Shown here in pieces: positions 52,224 through 62,006 of a stretch of DNA of 64,000 bases (its first letter is position 1; each line of letters begins with the position of its first letter). The position numbers and the translations under genes are program-made. The DNA is taken from NCBI RefSeq assembly GCF_001556185.1, contig NZ_LSIJ01000064.1, forward strand, positions 1 through 64,000, in the 5' to 3' direction. The stretch is from Sphingomonas sp. CCH10-B3 (GTDB lineage: Bacteria; Pseudomonadota; Alphaproteobacteria; Sphingomonadales; Sphingomonadaceae). Under the pieces are notes generated by a model, which saw only the letters and a list, made by a program, of their open reading frames with translations, was not told where the DNA came from and ran no database searches.

Positions 52224-53390
52224 TCAGTTGATCCGCGCGCGAAACCGCACCGTGAAGCTGCTGTTGGCAGCGAAGGAGCCGCTTGGCGTCAGGCGGATGG
52301 CGCGGACATTGGCATCATAGCTGGCCGTCGCCTGATAGGCGTAGCTGGCGCCGCCGTTGTTCGAATAGGCGATGCCGCTGGTGGGCAGCGTCAGCCCGCT
52401 CGAGCCGGGCGTGAATTCGAACGGCCCGGTCGCCGGCCCGCCATCATCGACATCGCCGCCGTAAAAGGTGACGTTGGCCGGCAGCACGTCGGTCAGCACC
52501 ACGGTCGCTGCATCGACCGGGCTGCCGCCGGTGTTGGCGACCGAAAAGGTGTAGATCACATCGGCGCCGGGGATCGCGAAGCGGTTGGTCCCGCTCGTCA
52601 GATAGGGCGTCGATGTCTTGGTCACGGTGATGCGCGGCAACGGGCAGTAATTGACGCCGCTGATGCCGATTGCCTGCTGCCCGGTCGAATTCTCGCCGCT
52701 GACGAGCGGATAATTGCCGTAACGCAACGTCACGCTGGTCACGGGGGCGGCAAAGCTGACGTTGACGGTGCCCTCATCGGAGTTGTTGCCCGCCGCGGCC
52801 GTTCCCGCGGCTTGCGAAACCGTCAGCGATACCGGCGTGGACAGCGTGCCGAAGGCGACGGTCGATCCGGTCGCGGTGCGCGCGGCGGAGGCGCCATTGC
52901 CATTACCCGGCGGCGCCGACATTGCGACGGTCCCGGCCGAGCCCGTCACCTGAATCCAGTCGCGGAACTGGTTGGCCGCAAAATCGACGTCGTGCAGCGT
53001 GAACGACACGTCGCGCACGGGCTCGGGGAAGTTGTAGGTCAGGGTGACGACGCGCGTCGTGCCGGTCAGGTTGGCGGTGCGACCGCTGAAAATACCGCCG
53101 ATGGTGAGCGTTTGCGCAAGCGTCGAGCCGGTCACCAGCGTCGTGATTGCGGGCAGCGTCACCCCGCCTGCCGCGGTCGACGACAGGCCATTTTGCGTCA
53201 GCGTCATCGTCACCGTTTGTGTCGCGCCATTGCCGTTGCGCGCGGTATAGCTGTAGGTCGTGCCATAGCTTAGCGTCGCCGCGCTCTGGTTCGCGAAGCT
53301 GAAGACATAGCGGTTGGCAGCATCGCAATCGGCGCGCGCGGCGCTCGCGCTGGCCAGCAGAAAGACGAACAGGATCAGTCGAGCGATCAT
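52224..53390 (-). CDS. Exported DUF11-domain protein
   Basis: 388 residues. Signal peptide (LILFVFLLASASAARA), then a beta-rich Ser/Thr/Gly/Ala domain of unknown family (TLTYNFPEPVRDVSFTLHDVDF) and a C-terminal DUF11-like domain (ITVTKTSTPYLTSGTNRFAIPGADVIYTFSVANTGGSP, VLTDVLPANVTFYGG). It ends FTVRFRARIN. It is the last of five minus-strand exported proteins. The start overlaps the stop of the giant upstream gene by four bases, so the two are co-translated. DUF11 proteins are surface-exposed repeat proteins of unclear role. Confidence 0.8.
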   Translation of the reverse strand: MIARLILFVFLLASASAARADCDAANRYVFSFANQSAATLSYGTTYSYTARNGNGATQTVTMTLTQNGLSSTAAGGVTLPAITTLVTGSTLAQTLTIGGIFSGRTANLTGTTRVVTLTYNFPEPVRDVSFTLHDVDFAANQFRDWIQVTGSAGTVAMSAPPGNGNGASAARTATGSTVAFGTLSTPVSLTVSQAAGTAAAGNNSDEGTVNVSFAAPVTSVTLRYGNYPLVSGENSTGQQAIGISGVNYCPLPRITVTKTSTPYLTSGTNRFAIPGADVIYTFSVANTGGSPVDAATVVLTDVLPANVTFYGGDVDDGGPATGPFEFTPGSSGLTLPTSGIAYSNNGGASYAYQATASYDANVRAIRLTPSGSFAANSSFTVRFRARIN

Positions 53391-56300
53391 TTCTGCAACC
53401 CAAGATCGGCCAGCAGGCCATTGTCAAATTTCAGCCGGAACGAGGCATAGACGCCCTGCCGCGTGCTGCGCGCGGCGGCAAAATCGCGGTCGTCGAACCC
53501 GGCGATGTTATAGCCGATCACCAGCCAGCCGTTCTTGAAGGGGCGCAGGCCGATCGAGGGTCCGACGGCATAACCGACCGTCGCGGAGCCGGTTGAAAGC
53601 CGCGTGCTCGCTGCCACGCCGATATCGATGTGACTATTGAGATCGAAGCGCGTTTCCAGCGCGACGATGTTGCTCCAGCCGCTGATATCGGCATCGCCGA
53701 AGCGCGTGTCGACATAGCGGCTGCCCCAGAACAGCGAGATTTCGCTGCGATCGAGCCACTCGCTGCCGCGGTGCTCCTTGGCCGAATAGTTGAGCGACAG
53801 GCTGTTGATGATTCGGCGCGACGCAACATCGCCCGAAATGCCGAGCGGTGCGCCGCCGATCGGCCCGGGCTGGCCCAGCACCGCGCCGCGCACCAGATCG
53901 CTGCGCGCTTCGAGCTTGTCGAACCAGCTGAACCGCGATGTCGACGGGCGATGCGCCCATGACAGCGCCAGATTGGCGGTTTCGGTGACCTGGCCTGTGC
54001 GGTCCTCGGCATGCGCGACGGTCAGCAGGGCGCCGAGCGCGCGGCCTTCGCCGATCCGGCGCAGCAATGATGCGGTGACGGCATAGCGATCGGTCAGCGA
54101 TCCGGTGCGATATTCGGCGCGCGCAGCGGCACTCCAGCGCTCGCCACGATAGGTCGCGCCGCCGGTGATCGCGACGAAATCCTCAGTGATGCCGCCCTCG
54201 CTCGTCAATTGTCCGCCCGATGCGACCGGCTGTGCGGGGTTGATGACCGACGCGGGATCGATGCCCGACAGCGTGCGATTGCCGTCGACCGAGAAATCGA
54301 CCGACCAGCGGCTGCTGATCGCGATCGTTTGCGCCAGGCCATAGGCGGCGAAGGCGCGCGGACCATATTCGCCGCCGCCCTGCTGGCCGATCGCGCTGGT
54401 CAGTCGCGCGCCCGACCACGGCTGGAGATCGACGCCGACGCGCAGCGTGTCGGCCTTCACCTTGTCGCCGCGCGCGCGTTCATAGCTGGCAGCAAGACGT
54501 ACCGATTTGGTAAGAGCGAAGCGCGCACTGACGCGCTGGCGCGCCGGGAAATCGACACTGGCAGCCTTGCCGAGTGCGAATTCGGTCTGCGCATCGAGTT
54601 CGAGCCGATTGTCGAACAGCCGTCGCGTCGCGCCGAGCTGGACGATCGTCGATTGCGCGGTGAGGCCATCGACGCGGTGGTCCTGTGCAAAAGTGACGCC
54701 GGCGCGGAAATCCGTCAGCGATGTCCGATACTCGGCAAGCGCGCGGGCCGCGATGCGGCTGGCCGGGGCGCCAAGCGATCGCTCATGCCACGCCGCGCCC
54801 GAAATCGTCAGCGGTTCGCTGAGCCGCATGCTGCCTTCAAAGCCGATCGTGCGCCGTGCCTGCGTCGTGCGCGCGGTCTGGCCGATGCCGAAGCCGGCGC
54901 CTTCCTGCCGCACATAAGCAAGCAGGTCGAGCTTCTGGCTGTGACGCTCGGCCTCAACCAAATAGGCGATCGACGTGCCGCTGCCGCGCCCGGCTTCGGC
55001 AACGCTGGCGGCGGCTTCGGCGCGGATTTCGGTGCTCGCGTCGGGGCGGTAGCGCAGGTCAGCGCCGCCAAGGCTGGTTGCGCCCAGATCATCGGCGTCG
55101 CGAATGCCGGTCGCGCCGATCCGCAGCTTGCCGCCCGCCAGCGTCGCGGTTGCGCGTCCGCCGGCATTGAGCGAGCGGCGCCCGACCCCGTTGACTTCAT
55201 AATCGGCGACGATGATCTGCGGGTCGAGCGACGAACTGCGCGACAGCACCGGCTCGCGGAAACGCAGCGTGCCCGCGCCGTAATCGATGTCGTAATCGAT
55301 GTGACGCGTCAGCACCCGCCGGTCGACGAGCCTGTCACCGCGCAGCCTGTCGCGCGTTTCTATCGCGATCGTTTCGCTGTTCGCCAGCAGATCGCGCGCG
55401 CCGAGCTGATACGGCCCCGACAGGCCGGTCCCTTGAAGTTCGTCGCGCCGGTGGCGGCTCGGCGCGTCGGCGGCAAAGCCGAGCGCGGAGACGTGCGCCG
55501 AACGATACTCGGCCTTGATGCCGTTGAACGAGCGGACATAGCGCGCCAGCACCGGCTCATTGATGCCAGTGTCATAATCGCCGAACAAAGCGTAGAATTG
55601 CGGGCGCTCGAGCTTGAGATAGAGCTTGCGCACCGATGCCGCGCCAAAGCGGCGTTCGCTCTGGTCGGCATAGACCGTGTAATAGGTGTCGGGGTCGATC
55701 GTCCCCCCGAAGCGCGTTTCGCTTTCGCGCTTCTTGCTATCGTAAGCGAGCGTCATCAGCCATTTGCCGCGCACACGACCGCGCGCAAAAAGCGCAATGC
55801 GCCCGTCGGCGCTGAGCGAGTCCGTGCTGGTCGCGGCGGGCTCGAGCCCCTGCTTCAGCCGGGTGTAGCCGAGCGTACCCTCGGCCAACCCGACCAATGT
55901 CCATGGTCGGTCGCCGGGATCGAGCCACAGGTCGATGCGCCGCTGCCGCGTTGTCCTGCCGTCGGAGAAGGGAAGGACGAGCCCGAGCGCACCGCTGACC
56001 GTGGTCGGCTCGAGCATCACCCGCGCGATGCCGTCATCGCCTTCGACCCGCCATTGCGCGCGCGGCCGCTCCATCCCGGCGAGCTGGCGCGCCTGTTCGG
56101 CATCGGCCTCGACGGCGGGCGCATAGGGGGCGGGCAGCTGGATATCGCCGGTCAGGCCATGGTGAACCGGGCGGCCGTGGCGGTCGGTGATGCGCAGCGT
56201 GATCACCGGTTTGGTGATGCCGTCGGCGACCAGCACCGACTGGTCGCGCAGCACCACGGCGTCCGTCGCCTGTGCGACGAAAGCGACATGGCGTTCGAGC

Positions 56301-58486
56301 TTTTTGGCCAGGCTGCCGTCGGCGTTGCGGACTTCGGCCGTGAAACGCGTGCCCGTTTCGCCAAGCGGCACGCCGCGCCACAGGCTGACCGAAATCGTCC
56401 GCTCGGCATTGGTCTTCTCGCCGTCATAAGTCACTGGATCGACAGGCTTGCCGCCTGCAAACAGCGTGACCTTCTGGCCCGGCAGATATTTGATGACGAT
56501 ACGCACGGCGGGCGCGCGCGGATTGGTATCGGGGCGCGGATAGAGCCAGTCGATGCCGGGGGTGTTGTCGGCGAACCAGTCCTCCTCGCCGCCGGCCGCT
56601 TCCTTGTCGCTGGCAACCGCAGCGGGCGTGGCGGGGCGTGACGACGCGCCTGCCGACGGCACATAATCGGGGTCGAGCGCGATGCGGAAATCGGCGCGGT
56701 GGAGCGACCCGCCGCTACCTTCGACAAAACGCGAGACCGCGCTGCCGCCGCTGCGCGTGTTGCGCGCGCAGTCGACGGCCTTGGTACCCGCGGGCAAGGT
56801 CGATGGCTCGATCGCGACGACATGGACGCCGGGCACGACGCCTTCGAAGTGGTAGCGGCCGTCGGCATCCGTAATGGCATAGCTACCGTCCTCCAGCAGC
56901 ACGCGCACGCCGCGCACGCCGGGGCGGCCATCAGGGTCGAGCCCGCAATTGCCCGCGATCACGCGGCCGATGATCGTCATGCGATCGGCAATCGTCTCGC
57001 GGCTGATCCGCACCACGCTTTCGGCAATCGGGCTTTCGGTGCCGAGCGTGTCGCGTGTGCGTGCGCGATTGACCGCCACACCGTCGCGCGCGTCGAGCCG
57101 CACTTCGAGTGCGTAACGGACGACGCGGGCCGCGCCGGGCGGCACCGTGCCCAGGTCGACCGTCAGCTTGCCGCCGTCGGGGCTCGGCTTGACGGCGTCG
57201 GGCATTGCGCGCCCATCGACGCGCACGGTGTTGCGCCGCAACCGCATCGCCCCCGGCAGCGTGTCGACCAGCACCAGTCCGCGCTTCGGGCGTAGCGTAT
57301 CGGGATTGCGCACGGTGACGGTGTAAATCACCAGATCGCCGGGCGCGGCGAGACCACGGTCGGCGACCTTGGTGACGCTGGCGGCGACGCGCGGGCGATC
57401 GAGCGGAATATCGACGCGCACCGGCTCGGGCCGGTCGATGATGATGGTGCGCCCATAGGAGCCCTCGCCGATTTCCACCGGCTGGCCGTCGGGGCGGCGC
57501 AGCGCGGCCAGCACCTGCGGGCTCGCGGCCGAGGGCGCGGTGTAGGGCGCTGGCGGTTGTACCACGAGGCGATAGCGCCCCTGCGCGACAAACGGGAAAC
57601 GATAGTCGCCGGGAATGCCGGGATAGAAATGGCCACCCGCATCGGTGACCGGTGCACCGGTCAAAACGGTCGAGGGATAGTCCGACACGCCGTCGCTGCC
57701 CTTCACCCGCGCGGGCTGGCCGGTCGCTTCGTCGATCAGCGTGACCGACACGCCGTCGACCGCAGATCCGTCTTCGGAATCGAAGGCGAAGCCATAAGGA
57801 TCGACGAGGACATTCACCTGCGTCCGGACCAGCGGAAAGCCGTTGCGGGTCGCGAGGCTCGCAACCGACACGATATCGCCTTCCTCGACGGTCAGCACGC
57901 AATCACCCTGCACGGCAACCGGCGGTGACAGGCGGGTCTGAACGACGCCGACGAACACGCCGGTGTTCGCGCCGGTTTCATAAATGGTCAGGATTTCGCG
58001 ATCCTTGCCGTCGCGCGATTCGATGACGCCGGTCAGGCTGTTGATCTTGCCGGGATCGGTGTTGGCGCCGGGAAAGGTAATCGAAAAATAGAGCGGCTCG
58101 CCGCCGCGGATGTCGGCGGTCGGCATCAGCTTGGGCTGATCGCCGGCATTCAGCGCGGCATCGTCGAGCGGGACGGAGATCTGACCCGCGCTCCCTTGGC
58201 ACATCGGCCGCGCCACGGGCCGGGGACTTGCCGTGGGACCATCGCCGAGCCGGAGCGGCGCAATCGAAAAACCCGTGCCAGAGGAGTCTTGCGTCGGGAT
58301 CGAGACGCGGTTGGACAGCCGGGTCAGCTCGTCACTGCCCGCTTGCCAGCGCGCTTCGGCGACGTTGACGATTTCGCGCACTGCCGGTGCTGCCGAAATA
58401 TCCTGCGCCCGCGCTGCGCAAACGAGCGCGAACGCGGACAACAGGGTCACGAGCAGAGGCGTAAGAAGGGGACGCAGACTGAACAT
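53387..58486 (-). CDS. Giant exported protein with DUF11 and SdrD_B-like domains and a predicted outer-membrane barrel
   Basis: 1699 residues. A signal peptide (LVCAARAQ) is followed by beta-sandwich modules. A DUF11 domain lies near residues 365-460 (VTKVADRGLAAPGDLVIYTVTVRN, VLVDTLPGAMRL). An SdrD_B-like or carboxypeptidase-regulatory-like module lies near 500-570 (DGRPGVRGVRVLLEDGSYAITDADGRYHFEGV). From about residue 860 the sequence becomes a long series of amphipathic strands with aromatic girdles (LGYTRLKQG, WLMTLAYDS, LYLKLERPQFYALFGDYDTG) up to the C-terminus, as in outer-membrane barrels. The last residues (LLADLGLQK) lack the usual terminal Phe. I know no function. Confidence 0.78.
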   Translation of the reverse strand: MFSLRPLLTPLLVTLLSAFALVCAARAQDISAAPAVREIVNVAEARWQAGSDELTRLSNRVSIPTQDSSGTGFSIAPLRLGDGPTASPRPVARPMCQGSAGQISVPLDDAALNAGDQPKLMPTADIRGGEPLYFSITFPGANTDPGKINSLTGVIESRDGKDREILTIYETGANTGVFVGVVQTRLSPPVAVQGDCVLTVEEGDIVSVASLATRNGFPLVRTQVNVLVDPYGFAFDSEDGSAVDGVSVTLIDEATGQPARVKGSDGVSDYPSTVLTGAPVTDAGGHFYPGIPGDYRFPFVAQGRYRLVVQPPAPYTAPSAASPQVLAALRRPDGQPVEIGEGSYGRTIIIDRPEPVRVDIPLDRPRVAASVTKVADRGLAAPGDLVIYTVTVRNPDTLRPKRGLVLVDTLPGAMRLRRNTVRVDGRAMPDAVKPSPDGGKLTVDLGTVPPGAARVVRYALEVRLDARDGVAVNRARTRDTLGTESPIAESVVRISRETIADRMTIIGRVIAGNCGLDPDGRPGVRGVRVLLEDGSYAITDADGRYHFEGVVPGVHVVAIEPSTLPAGTKAVDCARNTRSGGSAVSRFVEGSGGSLHRADFRIALDPDYVPSAGASSRPATPAAVASDKEAAGGEEDWFADNTPGIDWLYPRPDTNPRAPAVRIVIKYLPGQKVTLFAGGKPVDPVTYDGEKTNAERTISVSLWRGVPLGETGTRFTAEVRNADGSLAKKLERHVAFVAQATDAVVLRDQSVLVADGITKPVITLRITDRHGRPVHHGLTGDIQLPAPYAPAVEADAEQARQLAGMERPRAQWRVEGDDGIARVMLEPTTVSGALGLVLPFSDGRTTRQRRIDLWLDPGDRPWTLVGLAEGTLGYTRLKQGLEPAATSTDSLSADGRIALFARGRVRGKWLMTLAYDSKKRESETRFGGTIDPDTYYTVYADQSERRFGAASVRKLYLKLERPQFYALFGDYDTGINEPVLARYVRSFNGIKAEYRSAHVSALGFAADAPSRHRRDELQGTGLSGPYQLGARDLLANSETIAIETRDRLRGDRLVDRRVLTRHIDYDIDYGAGTLRFREPVLSRSSSLDPQIIVADYEVNGVGRRSLNAGGRATATLAGGKLRIGATGIRDADDLGATSLGGADLRYRPDASTEIRAEAAASVAEAGRGSGTSIAYLVEAERHSQKLDLLAYVRQEGAGFGIGQTARTTQARRTIGFEGSMRLSEPLTISGAAWHERSLGAPASRIAARALAEYRTSLTDFRAGVTFAQDHRVDGLTAQSTIVQLGATRRLFDNRLELDAQTEFALGKAASVDFPARQRVSARFALTKSVRLAASYERARGDKVKADTLRVGVDLQPWSGARLTSAIGQQGGGEYGPRAFAAYGLAQTIAISSRWSVDFSVDGNRTLSGIDPASVINPAQPVASGGQLTSEGGITEDFVAITGGATYRGERWSAAARAEYRTGSLTDRYAVTASLLRRIGEGRALGALLTVAHAEDRTGQVTETANLALSWAHRPSTSRFSWFDKLEARSDLVRGAVLGQPGPIGGAPLGISGDVASRRIINSLSLNYSAKEHRGSEWLDRSEISLFWGSRYVDTRFGDADISGWSNIVALETRFDLNSHIDIGVAASTRLSTGSATVGYAVGPSIGLRPFKNGWLVIGYNIAGFDDRDFAAARSTRQGVYASFRLKFDNGLLADLGLQK

Positions 58487-58551
58487 GGCGTCGTATCAAG
58501 CCGCGCCCGCCGTGGGCTGGGGTGGGGGACGGCGGGCGCGACTTGAACCGC

Positions 58552-59610
58552 TTAGTTGATGGTCACGCGGAAGATGACGCCGCGTGCATCGCCGGGGGCC
58601 AGCGTCGGGATGGTCGCCGTGACCGTCCCTGATGCCTGGCTGCCGGTGACATTGCCGTCGGCGTTGCAGGTGCTGCCCGTCACCGTCGTGTTGGCGCTGA
58701 CGCCGAAGCTCGACAGATAGGTCGTGGCACTCGGCAGCGGATCGCTGATGGCGACGCTGTTGGCGACCGCACCGCCCGCGGCGTTGCGGATGATGACGCA
58801 ATATTGCACCACCGCGCCCGGAACGGCCTTGGGATTGGTCGTGCCGTTGAACGGATCGCTGATGATCGTGCTCGACTTGGTGACGGTGAGCGCCGCCGCA
58901 AGGACGGTATAGTCGTCACGTGCCGAGAAGGCACCGTCACGGGCGGCATCGGTCGCGCCCGCGCCATCGGCGAAGACGGTGTCGACGCCGCTGGTGTTGG
59001 CACCCGTCGTCTGGGTGATCGCTGCACCCAGCGTACCGGCGGCGCCACCTTCGCGTGCGGTTGCCGTCAGCGTCACGGCGGCAACATCGCCCGTCACGCG
59101 CGTGATCGGCACATCGGCGACGATGAACACGGTTGCCGACGCGTCGGCGGCCAGTTCATCGAGGCTGGTGACGAGCGTGTCCTCGGCACCGTAGCTGCCG
59201 GCGCCTGCACCCGTCGCGTCGCGATAGATGCGGACGTTGGTCACGTCGAAATTGTCGGTATTGCTGTGGGCACCCGCGCCGCCCGCCTGCTGGGCTGCGA
59301 CCAGCGCGAAGTCGAGCGCGGTGTTCGATGTGTTGGTGACCGTGAACGCCGTGACTGCCGCCAGCTGGTTGGGCGATACCGAGGTCGTGGTGGTGCCGAC
59401 TTCGGCGACGGTCAGGCTGATCTTGCGGTCGACGGTGAAGGTGTCGGACGCCTGGACAGCCGTTTGCGCAGCGCCGCCGACGGTGAAGTTGACGGTAACC
59501 GTATTGGTGATCTGGGTGCCCGAGGTGGTTCCGCTTGCGAGGGCCGGCGTGGCCGTCATCGCGAGCACGAAGCTCCCCGTCGCGCCCAGCAGCTTGCTGG
59601 TGCGTTTCAT
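58552..59610 (-). CDS. Exported DUF11-type protein
   Basis: 352 residues. A signal peptide (FVLAMTATPALAS) is followed by beta-rich sequence TQITNTVTVNFTVGGAAQTAV and a C-terminal DUF11-like domain (LTVTKSSTIISDPFNGTTNPKAVPGAVVQYCVIIRNAAGG, AISDPLPSATTYL). It ends ARGVIFRVTIN, like two of its neighbours. The layout is close to that of the protein encoded at 60157-61125, suggesting old duplication. It is 65 bases upstream of the giant gene in the same direction. Confidence 0.8.
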   Translation of the reverse strand: MKRTSKLLGATGSFVLAMTATPALASGTTSGTQITNTVTVNFTVGGAAQTAVQASDTFTVDRKISLTVAEVGTTTTSVSPNQLAAVTAFTVTNTSNTALDFALVAAQQAGGAGAHSNTDNFDVTNVRIYRDATGAGAGSYGAEDTLVTSLDELAADASATVFIVADVPITRVTGDVAAVTLTATAREGGAAGTLGAAITQTTGANTSGVDTVFADGAGATDAARDGAFSARDDYTVLAAALTVTKSSTIISDPFNGTTNPKAVPGAVVQYCVIIRNAAGGAVANSVAISDPLPSATTYLSSFGVSANTTVTGSTCNADGNVTGSQASGTVTATIPTLAPGDARGVIFRVTIN

Positions 59611-59682
59611 GACTCAATAGTCCTTCGATATTGTGGTGCGCGCCCTTGACCGACCCACCGGCGCGCTAAGTGGGCAGGAAGA

Positions 59683-60144
59683 CTAGCGAACGACCCCGCG
59701 GAAGCTCAGCGACCCCGACGCCCCCGGCGGCATCGCGCCTGCCAGCACCCAGCGCAGGTGCGTGACATCGACCGGCTGGGCCGCGCGGATCGTGCCGTCG
59801 GCCTTGCGGACCTTCAGCGTCGAAAGCAGGCCGAAGCTGCGACCGCCGTCGACCGATACCTGCACGCCGGGCGAGGCTTCGCCCGTGAACTGGACCGCGG
59901 CCGGGACCGGATTGTTGACAACGAAATCATTGACGGGCTTGCCGGTCGCGTTGCGATAGCTGATCGTGATGACCAGCCGGTCGCCGGGGAAAACCGGCTT
60001 CGGGTCGCGCAGCACGGTCTGCTGCTTGCCGTTGACGGTGACCTGCTTTTCGACCTGGATCTTGCTCGACAGCTCAACCGTCGGTGCCGCCTGGGCAGCG
60101 CCGGCAAGCGAGAGGGCAATGATCGCGAAGGGGAAGAATTTCAT
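59683..60144 (-). CDS. Small exported DUF11-like protein
   Basis: 153 residues from the ATG at 60144 behind GGAGAGG. Signal peptide (FAIIALSLAGAAQA), then one beta-sandwich domain: VELSSKIQVEKQVTVNGKQQ, PVFPGDRLVITISYRNATGKPVNDFVVNNPVPAAVQFTGE. This is a DUF11-like unit with an adhesin-type look. It ends SLSFRGVVR. It starts 12 bases after the stop of the upstream DUF11 gene, so both belong to one transcript. Confidence 0.8.
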   Translation of the reverse strand: MKFFPFAIIALSLAGAAQAAPTVELSSKIQVEKQVTVNGKQQTVLRDPKPVFPGDRLVITISYRNATGKPVNDFVVNNPVPAAVQFTGEASPGVQVSVDGGRSFGLLSTLKVRKADGTIRAAQPVDVTHLRWVLAGAMPPGASGSLSFRGVVR

Positions 60145-60156
60145 GGGCCTCTCCAA

Positions 60157-61125
60157 TTAGTTGATCTTGACCTTGAAGGTCAGCACACGCTGCACGCCGC
60201 CCGGCACCGTGCCGAGCGTTGCGGTAACTCGGTTGGCAGCAAAGCTGCCGGCATCGCCGTCGGCGGCGTCGGTCAGCCGGACACCATCGAGATCGAGCGA
60301 TTCGGCGATATAGCTGGTGCCATCGGGAATGGCGTCGCCGAGCCGCAGATTGGCAAGGCTGCCCGATCCGGTGGTGCGCGCGACGAGCTTGTAGGTAATC
60401 GTGGCGCCGGGGATCGCGGCGGTGCCGCCATATTGATCGGCGACCGTCGCTGATTTGACCACATCGACATTTGCTGCGCTGACCCGGAGGTAGCCGCTGG
60501 CGGTGCGGTCCGCGGTCGTCGCGCCGGTGATCGCGTCGCCGCCGCCGGTGCCGCGACCCGCAAAGCTCGTCCCCGCAGGGCCGGTGCCCGTCACGGCCTG
60601 CGCCTGCAATGATATGGCCGCGCGCGCTGCGTCGTTCAGACCAGCCGGGATGTTGGCAATCACGAACACCGTCGCCGAAGACTCAGGCGCGATCAGCGGA
60701 TCATTGGTCCCGGCGACATAGGCGGCGTCCTTGGCCGGGTCGTAAAGCCCATCGCCGTCGCTGTCGATCGCGATGCGGGTGATCACAGGGGTAAAGCCAT
60801 TGCCGCCGACCGCGCCATTGGCAGTCAGGCGGAAATTCTCTTCGCCATTGCCGGCATTGGTGACGCGGAAGGTCAGCACTTCGCCCTGCACGGCGGGGCG
60901 GGTCGCGACGTCGCCCGAATTGGCGCTGGCGGTCGTGCCGGTCGGATCATCGAAGCTCGCGGTCGCGGTATTGTTGATGACGACGCCGGCGCGCGTCAGT
61001 TCGGCGGAGGCCGGAACCGCAACGCTCAGCAGGCCAAGGCCCGATGTCGCCGCGAGCCCGATTCGGAGAGCGGGCCGGTTCAGGGTGGGGCACAAGGCCC
61101 GGTCGGGGTGGGTGCGCTTTGTCAT
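60157..61125 (-). CDS. Exported DUF11-type protein, first gene of the surface-protein cluster
   Basis: 322 residues from the ATG at 61125; a TTG seven codons upstream is the only earlier start. The signal peptide is long (RIGLAATSGLGLLSVAVPASA). The mature part starts LTRAGVVINNTATASFDDPTG, continues with IAIDSDGDGLYDPAKDAAY, which looks like a calcium-binding DxDxDG loop, and ends with a DUF11-like domain (VDVVKSATVADQYGGTAAIPGATITYKLVAR). The last residues are RVLTFKVKIN. About 230 bases upstream of it is the divergent LuxR-type regulator. Confidence 0.8.
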   Translation of the reverse strand: MTKRTHPDRALCPTLNRPALRIGLAATSGLGLLSVAVPASAELTRAGVVINNTATASFDDPTGTTASANSGDVATRPAVQGEVLTFRVTNAGNGEENFRLTANGAVGGNGFTPVITRIAIDSDGDGLYDPAKDAAYVAGTNDPLIAPESSATVFVIANIPAGLNDAARAAISLQAQAVTGTGPAGTSFAGRGTGGGDAITGATTADRTASGYLRVSAANVDVVKSATVADQYGGTAAIPGATITYKLVARTTGSGSLANLRLGDAIPDGTSYIAESLDLDGVRLTDAADGDAGSFAANRVTATLGTVPGGVQRVLTFKVKIN

Positions 61126-61373
61126 GAGCGGCGCTGTGGCCCGCAATAGTTAAACGATTGGTTGGGGCGTCCCGCTTTGGCTGGGTAACCATACTAAGGG
61201 ATGAGGGAATGTGGTTACGAACGTCCGCTAGAGGGATGACGCCGCAGGAATCGCAGTTATGCGAGCCTGCCGCCGCGTCCTGCGGGCCCGCGCCGATGGA
61301 TCGTCGGCGATTCGGCACATCGTAAATGAGTGAGTAATCGGTCCCGTTTATCACGATTGCAGGAGACGATCGC

Positions 61374-62006
61374 TTGGCCGTTAACATTCTGATTGCTGAT
61401 GACCACCCGATCTGCGCTGCCGCGCTGGGCATGGCGGCGCGTCAGGTCGTCGCCGACGCCCGGACCGACCATGTCGAAAGTCTGACGGCGGCACTCGAAC
61501 TGGCGTCGCGCGCGCGCTTCGATCTGGTTCTGCTCGATCTGAAATTGCCCGATGCTCAAGGCTTTGCGGGATTGATTGCCGTGACGAAGGCGCAGCCGGG
61601 GGTGCCGGTTGCAATCGTCAGCAGCATCGACGCGCCGTCGACGATGCAGCAGGCGATGCGCCACGGCGCCAGCGGCTATATCGCCAAGAGCGCGCCGATG
61701 AGCGCCATGATTGCGGCGATTCGCGCGCTGCTTGCCGGTGGCCAGGTCTTTCCACCCGAAGCCTTTCAGGACCTGCCGCCTTCGCCCCTGCCCGATGCGG
61801 CGGCGCGAATCGGCGAATTGTCGGCGGCGCAACTGCGTGTGTTGCGCGCGGCCGCCAGCGGCAGCGCGAACAAGCAACTCGCCTATGAACTCGGTATCAG
61901 CGAACCGACCGTGAAGACGCATTTCGCGCAGATCTTCCGCAAGCTCGGCGTCACCAACCGGACGCAGGCGATTCTCGCGCTTCAGTCGCTCGACGTCGAA
62001 AGCTGA
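61374..62006 (+). CDS. NarL/FixJ-type response regulator (receiver + LuxR helix-turn-helix)
   Basis: 210 residues from a TTG at 61374, supported by AGGAGA seven bases upstream; no ATG fits. Receiver with Asp9-Asp10 and phospho-acceptor Asp55 in LVLLDLKLPD, then a LuxR-type domain (LSAAQLRVLRAAASGSANKQLAYELGISEPTVKTHFAQIFRKLGV). It is likely the output of the neighbouring kinase and Hpt protein. Its position divergent to the DUF11 cluster makes that cluster a possible target. The last 25 bases overlap the convergent hpt gene. Confidence 0.92.
   Translation: MAVNILIADDHPICAAALGMAARQVVADARTDHVESLTAALELASRARFDLVLLDLKLPDAQGFAGLIAVTKAQPGVPVAIVSSIDAPSTMQQAMRHGASGYIAKSAPMSAMIAAIRALLAGGQVFPPEAFQDLPPSPLPDAAARIGELSAAQLRVLRAAASGSANKQLAYELGISEPTVKTHFAQIFRKLGVTNRTQAILALQSLDVES

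Noticed and set aside
54209..56641. 810-codon plus-strand frame inside the giant gene
   Set aside because: Antisense shadow; the translation has no recognisable domain.
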